A stretch of DNA of 64,000 bases from the NCBI GenBank assembly GCA_006503475.1, contig RSEH01000172.1, forward strand, positions 1 to 64,000, written 5' to 3'. Below, piece after piece: positions 50,570-60,663 of the stretch. Made by a program: the position numbers and the translations under genes. Below the pieces are notes generated by a model. The model was not told where the DNA came from. It worked only from the letters and a program-made list of their open reading frames with translations, and did not search any database. How positions within the stretch are numbered: the first letter of the stretch is position 1; each line of letters opens with the position of its first letter. Origin of the DNA: Stentor roeselii. Its lineage: Eukaryota; Ciliophora; Heterotrichea; Heterotrichida; Stentoridae.

Positions 50570-51688
50570 TTACCTTTCAAAGAAGTTTGAAAATGCTATC
50601 ATCACTACTGTCAGGTTGTCGAGAGACTTTCGTGACATCGCTGCACTCATCACGTTATTCACACTTTGAGATGTGATGCTGTGGCTGTCTTGGCCTACTC
50701 GATTTCCTGTCCAGGCAGCTTGAAGGATTTCTTTATTAGCAAGTTTATCGAATATTCCGTCACTTCCAAGTAGAATAAAATCATGCTCTTTTAGGATCTT
50801 GAATGCTTTCACCTCTGGTATTGAGATTATTGTTCCTGGATTTCCACCTAATTCTGGAAGTTTTGCGTAAAAATCTCCGAATGTTCGACTTACGGAAAGT
50901 CTTCCAGGAAAGACCCTAAACGGTCCAGTATTCAAAGTACCATCCCCAGCTTCACTACAGCTTTGATAAACCTTCCCTCCACTTTCCAAGATCCTTTTCT
51001 TTTCCAATTCCTCTTCAGGTTTATGATCCTTACTAAGCAGGTACAATTTTTTCCCTCCCTGTCCACTAAGCAGTCCCCTAGAGTCTCCAAGATTAGCAAC
51101 AAAGCAAAGATCTCCAACAATAAGAACAACAAGTGCACAACTACCAGAGCGATCAATTCCATCAGATCCCCTTGCAGTGGCCATGAACTGAGCCTCAGCC
51201 TGGCGAAAGCCAGCTAAAATGGCTTCATTAGCATTAAAGGGAAAGTTAGAATTTGCAATAACGAACGAATGCAAGTTGTCCCTTAAAAAATCAGCACATT
51301 TTGACCCTCCATGCCCGTCATAGACCCCGAAAAACGAGCAATGCGGCCAAGTCTCATTTGCTCTGTTCTCTGGTTTCAAGATATTTAAAATAATGCTGAC
51401 TCTGTCTTCGTTGTAGTTCCTGACAAGGCCTTTGTCAGTGATCACTGAATATGCCTTGACGATGCCGTTTTCCTTGTTTGAGGATTTTAGGTTGAATGAT
51501 AAAAGTCTTGAAGATGATCGACGCTCGGTTTTTTGAGGCTGGTCTAATGTGACTGGAGGGGACAAAATGTTGGGACTGAACAGGAAATTTTTACGGACTT
51601 GAGGAGTTGATGCTAGTTGACTTAGGGAAAATTTCTGCTCTGTGTTTGAAAGGTTTTCTTTTGAACTTGGGGATTTCAAATGATACAT
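50570..51688 (-). CDS. PP2C-type Ser/Thr phosphatase
   Basis: In this 372-residue protein a Ser-rich N-terminal extension of about 75 residues precedes a complete PPM/PP2C domain. The domain has NYNEDRV near 91-97, GVYDGHGGSK at 121-130 with the metal-binding DG, ALVVLIVGDLCFVANLGDSR ending at 204, LSVSRTFGD near 264-272, LLGSDGIFD near 306-314 with a metal Asp, and SLDNLTVV near 355-362. It dephosphorylates Ser/Thr with Mn or Mg. The absence of a signal peptide indicates a cytosolic or nuclear enzyme. The gene is divergent from BBS8, 63 nt apart. Confidence 0.95.
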   Translation of the reverse strand: MYHLKSPSSKENLSNTEQKFSLSQLASTPQVRKNFLFSPNILSPPVTLDQPQKTERRSSSRLLSFNLKSSNKENGIVKAYSVITDKGLVRNYNEDRVSIILNILKPENRANETWPHCSFFGVYDGHGGSKCADFLRDNLHSFVIANSNFPFNANEAILAGFRQAEAQFMATARGSDGIDRSGSCALVVLIVGDLCFVANLGDSRGLLSGQGGKKLYLLSKDHKPEEELEKKRILESGGKVYQSCSEAGDGTLNTGPFRVFPGRLSVSRTFGDFYAKLPELGGNPGTIISIPEVKAFKILKEHDFILLGSDGIFDKLANKEILQAAWTGNRVGQDSHSITSQSVNNVMSAAMSRKSLDNLTVVMIAFSNFFER

Positions 51689-51751
51689 TTATGAAAATCG
51701 TTAGAATGTAATGCACCTTATTCAAGTTAAATATGAAAGGCAATACTTTTC

Positions 51752-53248
51752 ATGGACCCTTTTTTTGTGGCAGCTTCGAAGTTGAGGAGAAAACATTATG
51801 ATGAATGTATTGAGATTTGTAATGTTCTACTCAACAAAAACAGCTACGATCAAGCAGCCTGGTTCCTAAAATGCCGAGCCCTAACTCTAAAGTGCTGGAT
51901 AGACGACTTAGAAATAGACGAGGAAGGTATGGCAGATCTTCTTCTAGACGAGAACACAGTAGCATCTGTACCAAGGCCAGGAACATCTTTACAAAGGCCA
52001 ACAACTTCCTCTTCAGGTCCAAACCTTGCATTAAGACCAGTGACGCGAGGTGGTCGTCCAATCACAGGTTTCATGCGTCCCGGTTCCGCTCGTCCAACAT
52101 CCTCCTCAGGTTCAATCGAAGCAGCGATTCGATCCCAAACGGGACGAGTCGGAACTTCACGTCCAGTGACAAGCGCCGGCCGATTCCTCCGTCTTGGAAC
52201 AGCTTCTCTCCTCGGACAAGGCGACCAGTTCATAGTCTCCGAAAAGCTTGACATGAAAAAGCAGGCCTCAAGACCTTCAATCGCGAAAGCTCTATGCGAC
52301 TACTTAATTTACGTTGAACACAACCCAAAGCGCGCCCTTGAACTCTGCGCGGAAGCCACTGTTCAAACTGAGTATAAAGACTGGTGGTGGAAGGCAAGAC
52401 TTGGAAAATGCTATTTTCAACTTGGCCTCTTCCGTGATGCTCAAAAGCAATTTGAAAGCAGTTTAAAAATCGAAGACGTGATTCCAACACATGTGGAACT
52501 GGCGAAAGTCTTTTTAAGACTCGACCAGCCGAACTTCGCACAGAGTGAGTATCAAAAAGCTTTGGATAAACATGGAGAAGAAGAAACTTTGCAGTTGGCA
52601 CAGGCAAGGGTGCATGATTTGATGAATGAATCAGAAAAATCAGCAGGGCTTTATAAGGCGGTACTTCTGCTGAATCCGTGCAATGTAGAAGCGATCGCAT
52701 CACTGGCGGCTTATAATTTTTACACAGATCATCCAGAAGTGGCTTTAAGGTTTTATAGAAGATTGCTCCAACTGGGGATTAACAATTTGGAAATTTGGAA
52801 TAACTTGGGACTTGCTTGTTATTATGCAGGGCAGTATGACTTGAGTCTCAAGTGCGTTGAACGAGCGCTTGACTGTGAAGACTCGAATGGCGACCTTTGG
52901 TATAATTTAAGCATCATCGCTATTGGCATGGGAGAACTCGTTCTTGCCCAACAGGCACTTAAGATTGCGATTAGTGTTGATAATACTCATGCTGAGGCTT
53001 ATAATAACTTGGGAGTTCTCGAGTTGAGGAAAAATAATGTGGAACAAGCAAGGACTTATTATTCGACTGCTATTCGACTTGCTGATTGGCTTTATGAACC
53101 ACTTTATAATATGGCTTTACTCACTTTTAGAACTGGACAAATGCAGGAAAGCTTTGCTTTGGTTAATAAGGCTTTAGGAATTTTTCCTGATCATGCGGAT
53201 TCTAAGGAATTGTTGAAAACTTTAAAGAATCAGTTTGAGAGTTTATAG
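51752..53248 (+). CDS. TTC8: BBS8 / TTC8, BBSome subunit
   Basis: This 498-residue protein matches BBS8. The start DPFFVAASKLRRKHYDECIE with AAWFLKCRALT is family-typical. A low-complexity RPGTS/RPTTS/RPVT segment (about 76-150), also present in animal TTC8, follows. Then come SIAKALCDYLIYVEHNPKRA and about eight TPR repeats to the end (WWWKARLGKCYFQLG, NLGLACYYAGQYDLS, NNLGVLELRKN). The BBSome carries membrane proteins out of cilia together with IFT. The 5' part is C-rich and the 3' part G/T-rich on the coding strand. Confidence 0.95.
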   Translation: MDPFFVAASKLRRKHYDECIEICNVLLNKNSYDQAAWFLKCRALTLKCWIDDLEIDEEGMADLLLDENTVASVPRPGTSLQRPTTSSSGPNLALRPVTRGGRPITGFMRPGSARPTSSSGSIEAAIRSQTGRVGTSRPVTSAGRFLRLGTASLLGQGDQFIVSEKLDMKKQASRPSIAKALCDYLIYVEHNPKRALELCAEATVQTEYKDWWWKARLGKCYFQLGLFRDAQKQFESSLKIEDVIPTHVELAKVFLRLDQPNFAQSEYQKALDKHGEEETLQLAQARVHDLMNESEKSAGLYKAVLLLNPCNVEAIASLAAYNFYTDHPEVALRFYRRLLQLGINNLEIWNNLGLACYYAGQYDLSLKCVERALDCEDSNGDLWYNLSIIAIGMGELVLAQQALKIAISVDNTHAEAYNNLGVLELRKNNVEQARTYYSTAIRLADWLYEPLYNMALLTFRTGQMQESFALVNKALGIFPDHADSKELLKTLKNQFESL

Positions 53249-53546
53249 GTTATGAGTTTTTGTTGGGGGTGTTTATTAATTAGTTAATTTTTGGAGATGG
53301 GAAGAAATGGGTTTGGTTTTTTTGGATTTGGTTTACTTTTTGGGTTTTTTACAGAATTCCTTATTTAAGGATGCAGTTTCAGAAGAGTTTAATTTTAGGA
53401 GTTTTCTTTTCATCGGATAGGTTTTATGAATCTACCTAAACTTCACTGCATTCTATAAAATTCCTGGATCATATCTTTAGAAATTCCAGCCTTTGCTTTC
53501 CATTTAAATCCATTAATCCCTTCTTACCTCTACTCCACTAATAAAT
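53249..53546. other. Intergenic spacer with strong composition polarity
   Basis: This spacer of about 298 nt shows the typical pattern: the first half (3' flank of BBS8) is rich in G and poor in C, and the second half (5' flank of the ankyrin gene) is the reverse. No other feature is visible. Confidence 0.45.
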
Positions 53547-54566
53547 ATGAAGGTCAGTACAATATTGCCTTCAGACGCAAAGCAGGCGATTCTCATGAAC
53601 GACATGAGTTTACTAAGCAGCGTGCGTCTCTCCAAAGGGAAAGTCTACGGTTCAAAGGGAAAAACAGTTTTACATTACGTGGCGAAGTACTGTGATGACA
53701 GCCAAGTGGCAAGTTATTGTATAAATAAACTTAAAGTAAACCCCAGCGCATTGAGTAAGAAAGGAAAAACATCATCATTGCACGTGGCTTGTAAATACGG
53801 AAGAATTTCTTTAGTAAGGTTTCTGCTTGAACTTCCAATCAACAGAGACATGCAGGACTTGGAAGGGGAAACAGCTCTGAGTCAAGCGATTAAACATGAT
53901 CAGACCGATGTGGCTTTGCTTTTGATTAACTCCGGCGCGCAGGCCGGACTCAAGAATAAGATCGGCTGGACACCCCTACACTGGGCGAGCAAGAAAGGAA
54001 ATTTAATCGTTACCACCTTATTGGTCCAAATGGGTCAGAACCCTTCTCTCTTGACCAAGCTGAATGAAACTTGTCTTCATCTTGCAGTTGAAAGTGGCTG
54101 TATATACACCGTTGAGGCTTTGATCAAACTTGTCAGTCCTGTACAACTGTCAAATAAAGGCACTTTGATTCATCATTCGGCCAACTTGCCTGACGTAACT
54201 GATTACTTATTGACTAATACTTGCTGGAAAGACTTCCCCAAGTTGGGACTTTTGTTAGATATCAACGCACCTGTAAATATTTTCTTCAAACATGCATCTA
54301 ATGAACTTGTCGTTCAGGCTTTGGATGTTATTTTGAGATTCGATCGAGCTGATTTACTTCAAGAAATGTCTGCCAGACATTTCATTGATGAAAAAGTCAT
54401 TCAGCAGCTGGCAAGTAGAAAAGTTTTTACGAAATGTGAAGCGCTGCTGAAGAACTTGAATCGATGGCAAACTGTTAAGAAAGTCTTGTTTGTACAAATG
54501 TTTTCTATGAAAACCACTGTAAAACTTCCTCAAGGATTGTTGAGGGAACTTGTATTGTATTTTTAA
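53547..54566 (+). CDS. Ankyrin-repeat protein
   Basis: This 339-residue protein has five or six ankyrin repeats at about 30-215. They include KGKTVLHYVAKYCDD, KGKTSSLHVACKYGRISLVR, EGETALSQAIKHDQTDVALL, IGWTPLHWASKKGNLIVTTL and LNETCLHLAVESGCIYTVEA. The C-terminal 120 residues are helical without a recognised domain, so it lacks the membrane or effector part seen in many ankyrin proteins. It is a protein-interaction module, and the partner is unknown. The next gene also carries ankyrin repeats, but the repeats differ enough that recent duplication is not evident. Confidence 0.88.
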   Translation: MKVSTILPSDAKQAILMNDMSLLSSVRLSKGKVYGSKGKTVLHYVAKYCDDSQVASYCINKLKVNPSALSKKGKTSSLHVACKYGRISLVRFLLELPINRDMQDLEGETALSQAIKHDQTDVALLLINSGAQAGLKNKIGWTPLHWASKKGNLIVTTLLVQMGQNPSLLTKLNETCLHLAVESGCIYTVEALIKLVSPVQLSNKGTLIHHSANLPDVTDYLLTNTCWKDFPKLGLLLDINAPVNIFFKHASNELVVQALDVILRFDRADLLQEMSARHFIDEKVIQQLASRKVFTKCEALLKNLNRWQTVKKVLFVQMFSMKTTVKLPQGLLRELVLYF

Positions 54567-54835
54567 ATTGTAAGTAAAAAACTGTATATATATTGGATTA
54601 AATTGTTTAGATGGAGATTTAGAGATTTTGAGTTGAATTGTGGTTTTATGCATTGATTTAAAAATTTTGTATAACTGATTTGGTAAAGTAGAATTGTTTT
54701 CAGCCGTAAACTGAAAACTTAATAGAAGTAGAAACTATAACGAGTTTCTTGTCTTTTTAATCACAAAAGATTTAGGAAAAAACCTTCTTAACCAAGTACA
54801 TAAATCCTAAATCACCACTCTTATAATAAATAAAT

Positions 54836-56032
54836 ATGCAGGGGACCTACGACAGAACCAGATGGTTCGAACTATTAAAACACGGTACCGTGGACGAGAT
54901 CCAATCAGAACTCGACAAAGTTCCAAAGGCCTTTTTGCTCTCCCTGACCGATAACTCTCAATCACGTCACACATGCATATTTTTCGCAGTCCAAAGCGAG
55001 AGCATCGAGCGAGGTGACAAAATTCTAGAAATTCTATTAGTAGAAGGAGCAGACGCGAACTACAAAGACGCTTTATCCCAAACAGCTCTATTTTACTCCT
55101 GCAGATACGGTCACGACAAACAAGTGCGCATGTTAATCGAAGCAGGTGCAGAGCCAAATCAGCGAGACACATACGGACAGACCGCTCTTTACTACGCAGC
55201 GCGAGAAGGCCAGGCAGGGACCATTCGCCTTCTGCTTTCAATGAAGTCCGACGCGAATATTATTGACAACCTCGGCCAAACCGCTATTTTTTACTCAAGC
55301 CGCGAAGGAAAACTTGAGGCAACAAAAGCGCTGGTCGAGGCAGGAGTCAATATCAACCATTCAGATAAAACTCGTAATACACCGTTGTCTTGGGCGAAAA
55401 AATCTATGAATAATGACCTTATTGAATACCTTAAGTCAAAAGGAGCACTTGATAAACCGGGAAAGGCGAAAAAGGAGTCAGAAGCTCCGAAAAAGAAGGA
55501 AAATAAGAAAAAAGGAGAAAAAAGAACTTCTTGTGTTTTAATGGTTGTTGATGAAAAAGGGGAAAAAAGACAGGTTACTAAAGATGAGTTGGAAGAGTTT
55601 GAAAAAATGTTTCCGGAAATTGCAAGGTATTGGAATGACCCTTCTGCTGCTGAGGAACTTGATGGTATGAATTTAGAAAGTCTTGAAAATAAAAGACCTT
55701 GGGATAAACTTGGAAAAAAATTATTGAATACGCTTTGGAGGGCTAATCAAAGCTGGATTTTTCATGAACCTGTTGATCCTGGTAAACTTAATATACCGGA
55801 TTACTTTGATGTTGTCAAACACCCGATGGACTTTGGAACTATCAAGAAGAAGTTGAATAATAACTTCTACTCGAGTACTGATGAGTTGCTTTGTGACTTT
55901 GAACTTGTTTTTTCTAATTGCAAGCTTTATAATCCACCGGAGTCTGAAGTCACTAATATGTGTAATCAGGTCTTGGCATTGTATCAGGCGCAGATCCGGG
56001 CTTTGGGATTAGATACCTTGCGTTCGGGTTAA
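54836..56032 (+). CDS. Ankyrin-bromodomain protein
   Basis: This 398-residue protein has an N-terminal ankyrin block (about 50-205) with KDALSQTALFYSCRYGHDKQ, TYGQTALYYAAREGQAGTIR, LGQTAIFYSSREGKLEATKA and RNTPLSWAKKS. A Lys/Glu-rich linker (about 205-245) and an acidic segment follow. A C-terminal bromodomain (about 295-395) has FHEPVDPGKLNIPDYFDVVK, PMDFGTIKKKL, the acetyl-lysine Asn in FSNCKLYN, and NQVLALYQAQI. It should read acetylated histones. The same arrangement is known in apicomplexan BDP1, a transcription-linked factor. The repeats have an unusually uniform GQTA-FY/YY core. Confidence 0.93.
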   Translation: MQGTYDRTRWFELLKHGTVDEIQSELDKVPKAFLLSLTDNSQSRHTCIFFAVQSESIERGDKILEILLVEGADANYKDALSQTALFYSCRYGHDKQVRMLIEAGAEPNQRDTYGQTALYYAAREGQAGTIRLLLSMKSDANIIDNLGQTAIFYSSREGKLEATKALVEAGVNINHSDKTRNTPLSWAKKSMNNDLIEYLKSKGALDKPGKAKKESEAPKKKENKKKGEKRTSCVLMVVDEKGEKRQVTKDELEEFEKMFPEIARYWNDPSAAEELDGMNLESLENKRPWDKLGKKLLNTLWRANQSWIFHEPVDPGKLNIPDYFDVVKHPMDFGTIKKKLNNNFYSSTDELLCDFELVFSNCKLYNPPESEVTNMCNQVLALYQAQIRALGLDTLRSG

Positions 56033-56044
56033 TTATTACCTATA

Positions 56045-56587
56045 CTAGTTAAATCTCTTACTCATGATATTGTAGAAGTCCTCAAAACTCACCTGTCCAT
56101 CATTATCAGAGTCAGCTTTCCTAATAAGATCAAGAAGTTCATCTTCATCAACAGTTTCACCCAAATCTCTAGCAATTTTCCTAAGATTCTTGATATTGAT
56201 ATGGTTAGTTTTATCAACATCAAACATAGCGAAAATATTTCTCGCTTCTTCTCTTGTGACATGGTCAGACATCTGGCCACTCATCATATTGAGAAACTCT
56301 TCGAAGTCAATGGCTCCTGACCCATCTTTGTCAAGTTCAGAAACCATGTGAAACAAAGTCGCGTTTTTTGCTTCAAAGCCTAAACTCGTCATCGCGTTTT
56401 TCAACTCACGGGGCTCGACTGTTCCTGACCCGTCACTGTCAAACAAATCAAAAGCTTCTTTGATTTCTTCAATGTCGTCTTCAGTCAGTCCTGGTCTCAA
56501 GTAGTCAAGAGAGTTGAAAGGGCCGACTAATCTTCTCACTTTTGGTTCTGCTGCTGCCTTACCTGGAGGTCCTCTGCCTTTACTCAT
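56045..56587 (-). CDS. Centrin (EF-hand, basal-body/contractile)
   Basis: This 180-residue protein starts at the ATG at 56587. A basic N-terminal tail is followed by four EF-hands: EF1 at 50-61 ([12 protein letters not shown]), EF2 at 86-97 ([12 protein letters not shown]), EF3 at 123-134 ([12 protein letters not shown]) and EF4 at 159-170 ([12 protein letters not shown]). EF3 ends in Asn instead of Glu and has bulky residues, so it probably does not bind calcium. Centrins bind SFI1-type proteins in basal bodies and in ciliate contractile fibres. A gene for an SFI1-like partner is at 26858. The short extra N-terminal tail is typical of ciliate centrins. The stop is 12 nt from that of the convergent ankyrin-bromodomain gene. 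Confidence 0.95.
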   Translation of the reverse strand: MSKGRGPPGKAAAEPKVRRLVGPFNSLDYLRPGLTEDDIEEIKEAFDLFDSDGSGTVEPRELKNAMTSLGFEAKNATLFHMVSELDKDGSGAIDFEEFLNMMSGQMSDHVTREEARNIFAMFDVDKTNHINIKNLRKIARDLGETVDEDELLDLIRKADSDNDGQVSFEDFYNIMSKRFN

Positions 56588-57070
56588 TATAATTGTTTCT
56601 ATCAATTTCAGCCATGAAAAATTTAAATTGAAAGGATGTTTAGGTTAGTTGAATTTTATTCAAATATTTTGATTTTCTTGGGAATTGAATTGATTTTCAG
56701 GAATTTTAGAACTTTTTATGGATGATAGGGAGAGATGAGGATGTAAGAAGGAAAATTGTTGCCTATGAAGGATAGATTCTGAGAAAAAAACTCAATCTCT
56801 TAAAGGGATTCAAGAATTTAGCTTATAAGTCCAAGATCATTGAAATTTTCAAAGTATCTCATTATGAAAAAATTTACATATTATGGAAATATTTTTTTTC
56901 ATATGTTCCATTTCTTTATTCTTTTAGATAAAATTTAGAATTTTTAAACAAAAAGCTATCCAAACCAACATCATAACCAAAACAAAACCCTTCTTCCTCC
57001 ATCAACATCCAAAACTTTCCCTCCTCCTCTTCAATTCCAATCAAACCTTCTCTCAACCCACTCAGTATAA
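56588..57070. other. Divergent promoter region, centrin and PSMD2
   Basis: This region of about 480 nt lies between the starts of centrin (-) and PSMD2 (+). The last 120 nt before PSMD2 are nearly free of G on the + strand and C-rich, as is usual for 5' flanks here. The left part is G-rich on +, hence C-rich for centrin. No clear TATA-like element stands out from the AT background. Confidence 0.5.
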
Positions 57071-59614
57071 ATGGCTGAAATCCCTGAAAAATCGACGACT
57101 CAAGACCTGTCAGACGAAGACCAAGCCTTAAAAGACAAACTGACATCTCTAGTCTCCCAGTTGCAAGAAAAGTCTTCATCCGAGTCAGCTCTTTCCTCAC
57201 TCGAGTCAGAAGTGCGTAACTCGACCACTTCAATGACCTCGATTCCGAAGCCGCTGAAGTTTTTGAAGCCTCACTACTCAACAATCAAGTCCCTCTACTC
57301 AGATCTTCCATCTTCCATCTTCAAGACTCGTCTCGCGAACTTCATCTCAGTCCTGGCGACAACGATGGGCAGTGCTGAAGGCCGGGAAACTTACAACTTT
57401 TTACTTGAAGGCGACGTTTCAGCAGCTGTGAACTGGGGACATGAATATGTTCGGAATTTATGTGGCGAGCTTCAAGAAGAGTTCAATTCAAGTCCTGACT
57501 CTCACGGCAATATTGTGAAAATAGTTCAGATTATTCTGCCATTTTTAGTGAAAAGTTCAGGAGAAGTCGAAGCTGTTGACTTGCTGGGTGAAGTGGACAT
57601 GCTAGAGAAAATAATAGAGTATGTCGATGGGGATAATTACAAAAGGATCTGTGATTATATCTGTGCCACGTCGCTTTACGCTGTAGATCCTGATGATATG
57701 TATAAAACTCTTAGGGTCTGCTTCGAGTGCTACCTCAAAGTCGCGAAGTTCCCAGAGGCACTTCGAGTCGCTTTGAAGATCAACAGGCCTGAAGAGATTG
57801 AACTTGCAATTAGGTCCTGCAGTTGTGATACGACTTTAAAGCAGATGTGTTATCAACTCGCCAGGAATAAGTACAACTTTTCATTGGACAATGAAGATCT
57901 GGTTAAAATCGTTTCGAATGAGTTTCTGACTGGCGCCTTCTTGAAACTTGCCAGTGATCTCGATGTCAGGCCTCCAAAAGTACCTGAAGATATTTACAAG
58001 TCTCATCTTGAAGAAAGGCCTCGAGGCGCTCAGGGGAACGGAGAGAATGCAAAGCAAAACTTGGCAAATACTATCGTCAACGGCTTTCTCAACGCTGGGT
58101 ACTGCAAGGACAGCATCATGTTAAGTGAAACTAAGAGTTGGCTTGGAAAACACAAAGAATGGGGGAATATTACTGCTGCTGCTTCTTTAGGAATGATTCT
58201 TTTGTGGAATCTAGAAGAAGGAACTGGGGAAATCGACAAGTATCAGTACTCCAGAGATGAATACGTTAAATCCGGCGCTTTGATGGCCTTCGGGATTGCC
58301 AATGCCGGGATTTCAAATGAAAACGACCCTGTTTTCGCTTTACTTACTGACCACCTCGACACTGCAAGTGACAAACTAAGAATAGGAATCATTGCTGGAC
58401 TGTCCATCGCTTATGCAGGTGCTAGAAGAGAGGATGTCTTAGAAAGACTATCACCACTCGTAATTGACTCTTCAGTTTCACTTGAAAATTCCGCTCTTGC
58501 CGCTTTGGGACTGGGACTTGTCTTTGTCGGGACCTGCAATGACGACGTCGCCAATGTGATCATGCAAGCGATGATGGAAAGAAGTGAAAGTGAACTGAAA
58601 AGTTGCCATGCTCGATTTTTCGCTCTTGGACTTGGACTTATCTTCTTAGGACAACAGGACAGGGTTTCTACTAGTTTGTCGATTATTAAGGAATTGGTGA
58701 AACCTGAGATTAGGAATTATGCTTGCATCACTGTTGAAAGTTGTGCTTATGCTGGGTCTGGAAATGTTCTTAAGGTGCAGGAAATGCTGCATACTTGTGC
58801 GGAACATTTGGAGGAAAAGGACTGGCAGTATCAGATGGCAGCTGTACTTGGAGTTAGTCTTATTGCCATGGGGGAAAATATTGGAGTTGATATGGCGTTA
58901 AGGACTTTTGATCACTTGTTGCAGTATGGAACTATTAATATTAGAAGGGCTACTCCTCTTGCTATGGCACTTTTGTCTGTTAGTAATCCTCAGGTCAATG
59001 TTATTGATATTTTGTCGAAACTCTCACATGATCCTGATAATATTGTTGCACAGTGCGCGATATTCGCAATAGGTCTGGTCGGAGCAGGAACCAACAACTC
59101 TCGCTTAGCAGGAATTCTACGTCAACTAGCAGGTTTCTACTCCGCTGACGAGAACCAACTATTCATGGTAAGAATAGCTCAAGGTTTGCTTCACCTCGGA
59201 AAAGGACTAATGACTCTTGACCCTTACCATTCAGGTCGTTTCCTTTTATCTCCAGTGTCCTTAGGTGGTATTCTAACAGTTCTTCACATGATGTTAGACA
59301 TCGACAAGCTTCTTCACGACCACAGCCATTACCTTCTCTTTTACTTGGCCTGCGCGATTTACCCTCGAATGCTTGTCACAGTCGACGAGAACCTGAACCC
59401 TTTGCCAGTGCAGGTGAGGGTCGGCCAGGCAGTTGACACAGTGGGACAAGCGGGAAACCCTCGAGGAATAACAGGATTTCAGACACATACCACGCCAGTC
59501 CTTCTGTCGTATGGAGAGAAAGTCGAACTTGCAACGGAGGAGTTTGTTCCTTTCTATGAAGTACTTGAAAATTTCATTATTTTGAGGAAAAACCCGGATT
59601 ATCAGCCTGAATAA
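57071..59614 (+). CDS. PSMD2: 26S proteasome regulatory subunit RPN1/PSMD2
   Basis: This 847-residue protein aligns with RPN1. It has an N-terminal acidic lead, KPLKFLKPHYSTIKSLYSD, NFLLEGDVSAAVNWGHEYVR, a KLASDLDVRPPKVPEDIYK segment and proteasome/cyclosome repeats (about 400-700) with GALMAFGIANAG, RIGIIAGLSIAYAG and ALAALGLGLVFVG. It ends with LEKVELATEEF-type sequence and LENFIILRKNP as in other RPN1 proteins. RPN1 is the base scaffold that docks ubiquitin receptors and USP14. It is about 60 residues shorter than human PSMD2, mostly at the N-terminus. The coding strand switches from G/T-rich to C-rich abruptly near 59035. Confidence 0.96.
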   Translation: MAEIPEKSTTQDLSDEDQALKDKLTSLVSQLQEKSSSESALSSLESEVRNSTTSMTSIPKPLKFLKPHYSTIKSLYSDLPSSIFKTRLANFISVLATTMGSAEGRETYNFLLEGDVSAAVNWGHEYVRNLCGELQEEFNSSPDSHGNIVKIVQIILPFLVKSSGEVEAVDLLGEVDMLEKIIEYVDGDNYKRICDYICATSLYAVDPDDMYKTLRVCFECYLKVAKFPEALRVALKINRPEEIELAIRSCSCDTTLKQMCYQLARNKYNFSLDNEDLVKIVSNEFLTGAFLKLASDLDVRPPKVPEDIYKSHLEERPRGAQGNGENAKQNLANTIVNGFLNAGYCKDSIMLSETKSWLGKHKEWGNITAAASLGMILLWNLEEGTGEIDKYQYSRDEYVKSGALMAFGIANAGISNENDPVFALLTDHLDTASDKLRIGIIAGLSIAYAGARREDVLERLSPLVIDSSVSLENSALAALGLGLVFVGTCNDDVANVIMQAMMERSESELKSCHARFFALGLGLIFLGQQDRVSTSLSIIKELVKPEIRNYACITVESCAYAGSGNVLKVQEMLHTCAEHLEEKDWQYQMAAVLGVSLIAMGENIGVDMALRTFDHLLQYGTINIRRATPLAMALLSVSNPQVNVIDILSKLSHDPDNIVAQCAIFAIGLVGAGTNNSRLAGILRQLAGFYSADENQLFMVRIAQGLLHLGKGLMTLDPYHSGRFLLSPVSLGGILTVLHMMLDIDKLLHDHSHYLLFYLACAIYPRMLVTVDENLNPLPVQVRVGQAVDTVGQAGNPRGITGFQTHTTPVLLSYGEKVELATEEFVPFYEVLENFIILRKNPDYQPE

Positions 59615-59636
59615 TTTAGAATATTTTTAGGTTATA

Positions 59637-60611
59637 ATGGATATTTTACCTTATGAAGAATATGACTCTACTATTCTTGACCCTTATGGAAAAAGTGGAA
59701 GAAAAAGTAAAGGATTTGATGATAAATTAGATAAAACTACTTCAGTTACTGTTCCACTTTCTATTCAACCTCGGTTTGAAGCAGGTGAATTAAAAGCGAC
59801 TTTAAAAGCGACGATAAAAGGAATAAAAAAGTCACCGATTGAATTTGAAGAGATAAAACTTTACAAGTTGACTCAGTTTTTTCATGGGTATTTAGGAGGA
59901 CTTCCTTTTGACATCAGCTGCTTTGGCTGTATTCATCATTTAATTTCTCTGCAGAAAGTCAAGTACTCGATGACAGACTCTGAAGTTTCCCTACTCAACG
60001 AGCAACTTCATGAACTATCAACAGAAGACTCTTACATTTTCCATAAATACAAACTTCTCAGTAAAACTTTATCTCTTTGTGGAAGACTTCTTGTGAAGTG
60101 GGGCATTTTTTCCACTCAGAACTATGAGTTCAGGTATTCTGGAAGAAGTTTAAATGTCAGGCTTCTAGACCTAGAAAAAGTCAGCAGTTCTGCTTTGAGT
60201 CTCGATGTTTTTTGGTTTAGTTTCAGTGTTTTTGATAAACCCATTAATGAACTTGCTGAGCCGAGTGTTTTGGAAATGGCGAAAGTTTTAAGACATGCTG
60301 CAAGTGAGCTTTTTTTCTTTCTAGTTACTTTGAACACTCCGAATGAAGGGTATAAGATAAAGGAAGTAGTTGCTTTTAACAGCAAGAAATACAAAAAGTT
60401 CGATAATGAAGTAGTCCCACAGGTGAACCTCGGTGAGTTGAAACATCAGAAACTTGAATACAAAAGAGGATTTTTCACGAAATGCTTCAGTCGAGACCCT
60501 GTTCTCGACCAGCTTTACGGAATGCTCTGTGAATTCGAGTTGGCTTTCAGGAACTTCGAAAAAGAACTGATCATTACTTTGTTAGGAGCTTCAAAGTATG
60601 TTTATGTGTAG
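59637..60611 (+). CDS. Unknown protein 22 nt downstream of PSMD2
   Basis: In this 324-residue protein the N-terminal 45 residues are polar, followed by a mixed alpha/beta protein with SIQPRFEAGELKATLKATIK, YLGGLPFDISCFGCIHHLIS and GKLLVKWGIF-like segments. The C-terminal part (KCFSRDPVLDQLYGMLCEFE) is helical. It has no membrane segment and no catalytic motif I recognise. The sequence looks well folded and probably conserved. The gene lies close behind PSMD2 on the same strand, but close spacing is general here and does not imply a link. Confidence 0.75.
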   Translation: MDILPYEEYDSTILDPYGKSGRKSKGFDDKLDKTTSVTVPLSIQPRFEAGELKATLKATIKGIKKSPIEFEEIKLYKLTQFFHGYLGGLPFDISCFGCIHHLISLQKVKYSMTDSEVSLLNEQLHELSTEDSYIFHKYKLLSKTLSLCGRLLVKWGIFSTQNYEFRYSGRSLNVRLLDLEKVSSSALSLDVFWFSFSVFDKPINELAEPSVLEMAKVLRHAASELFFFLVTLNTPNEGYKIKEVVAFNSKKYKKFDNEVVPQVNLGELKHQKLEYKRGFFTKCFSRDPVLDQLYGMLCEFELAFRNFEKELIITLLGASKYVYV

Positions 60612-60663
60612 AATTAAAAACTTAATCTTTAGACTTGAATCATTCTAAACTATTATTCTTGAT

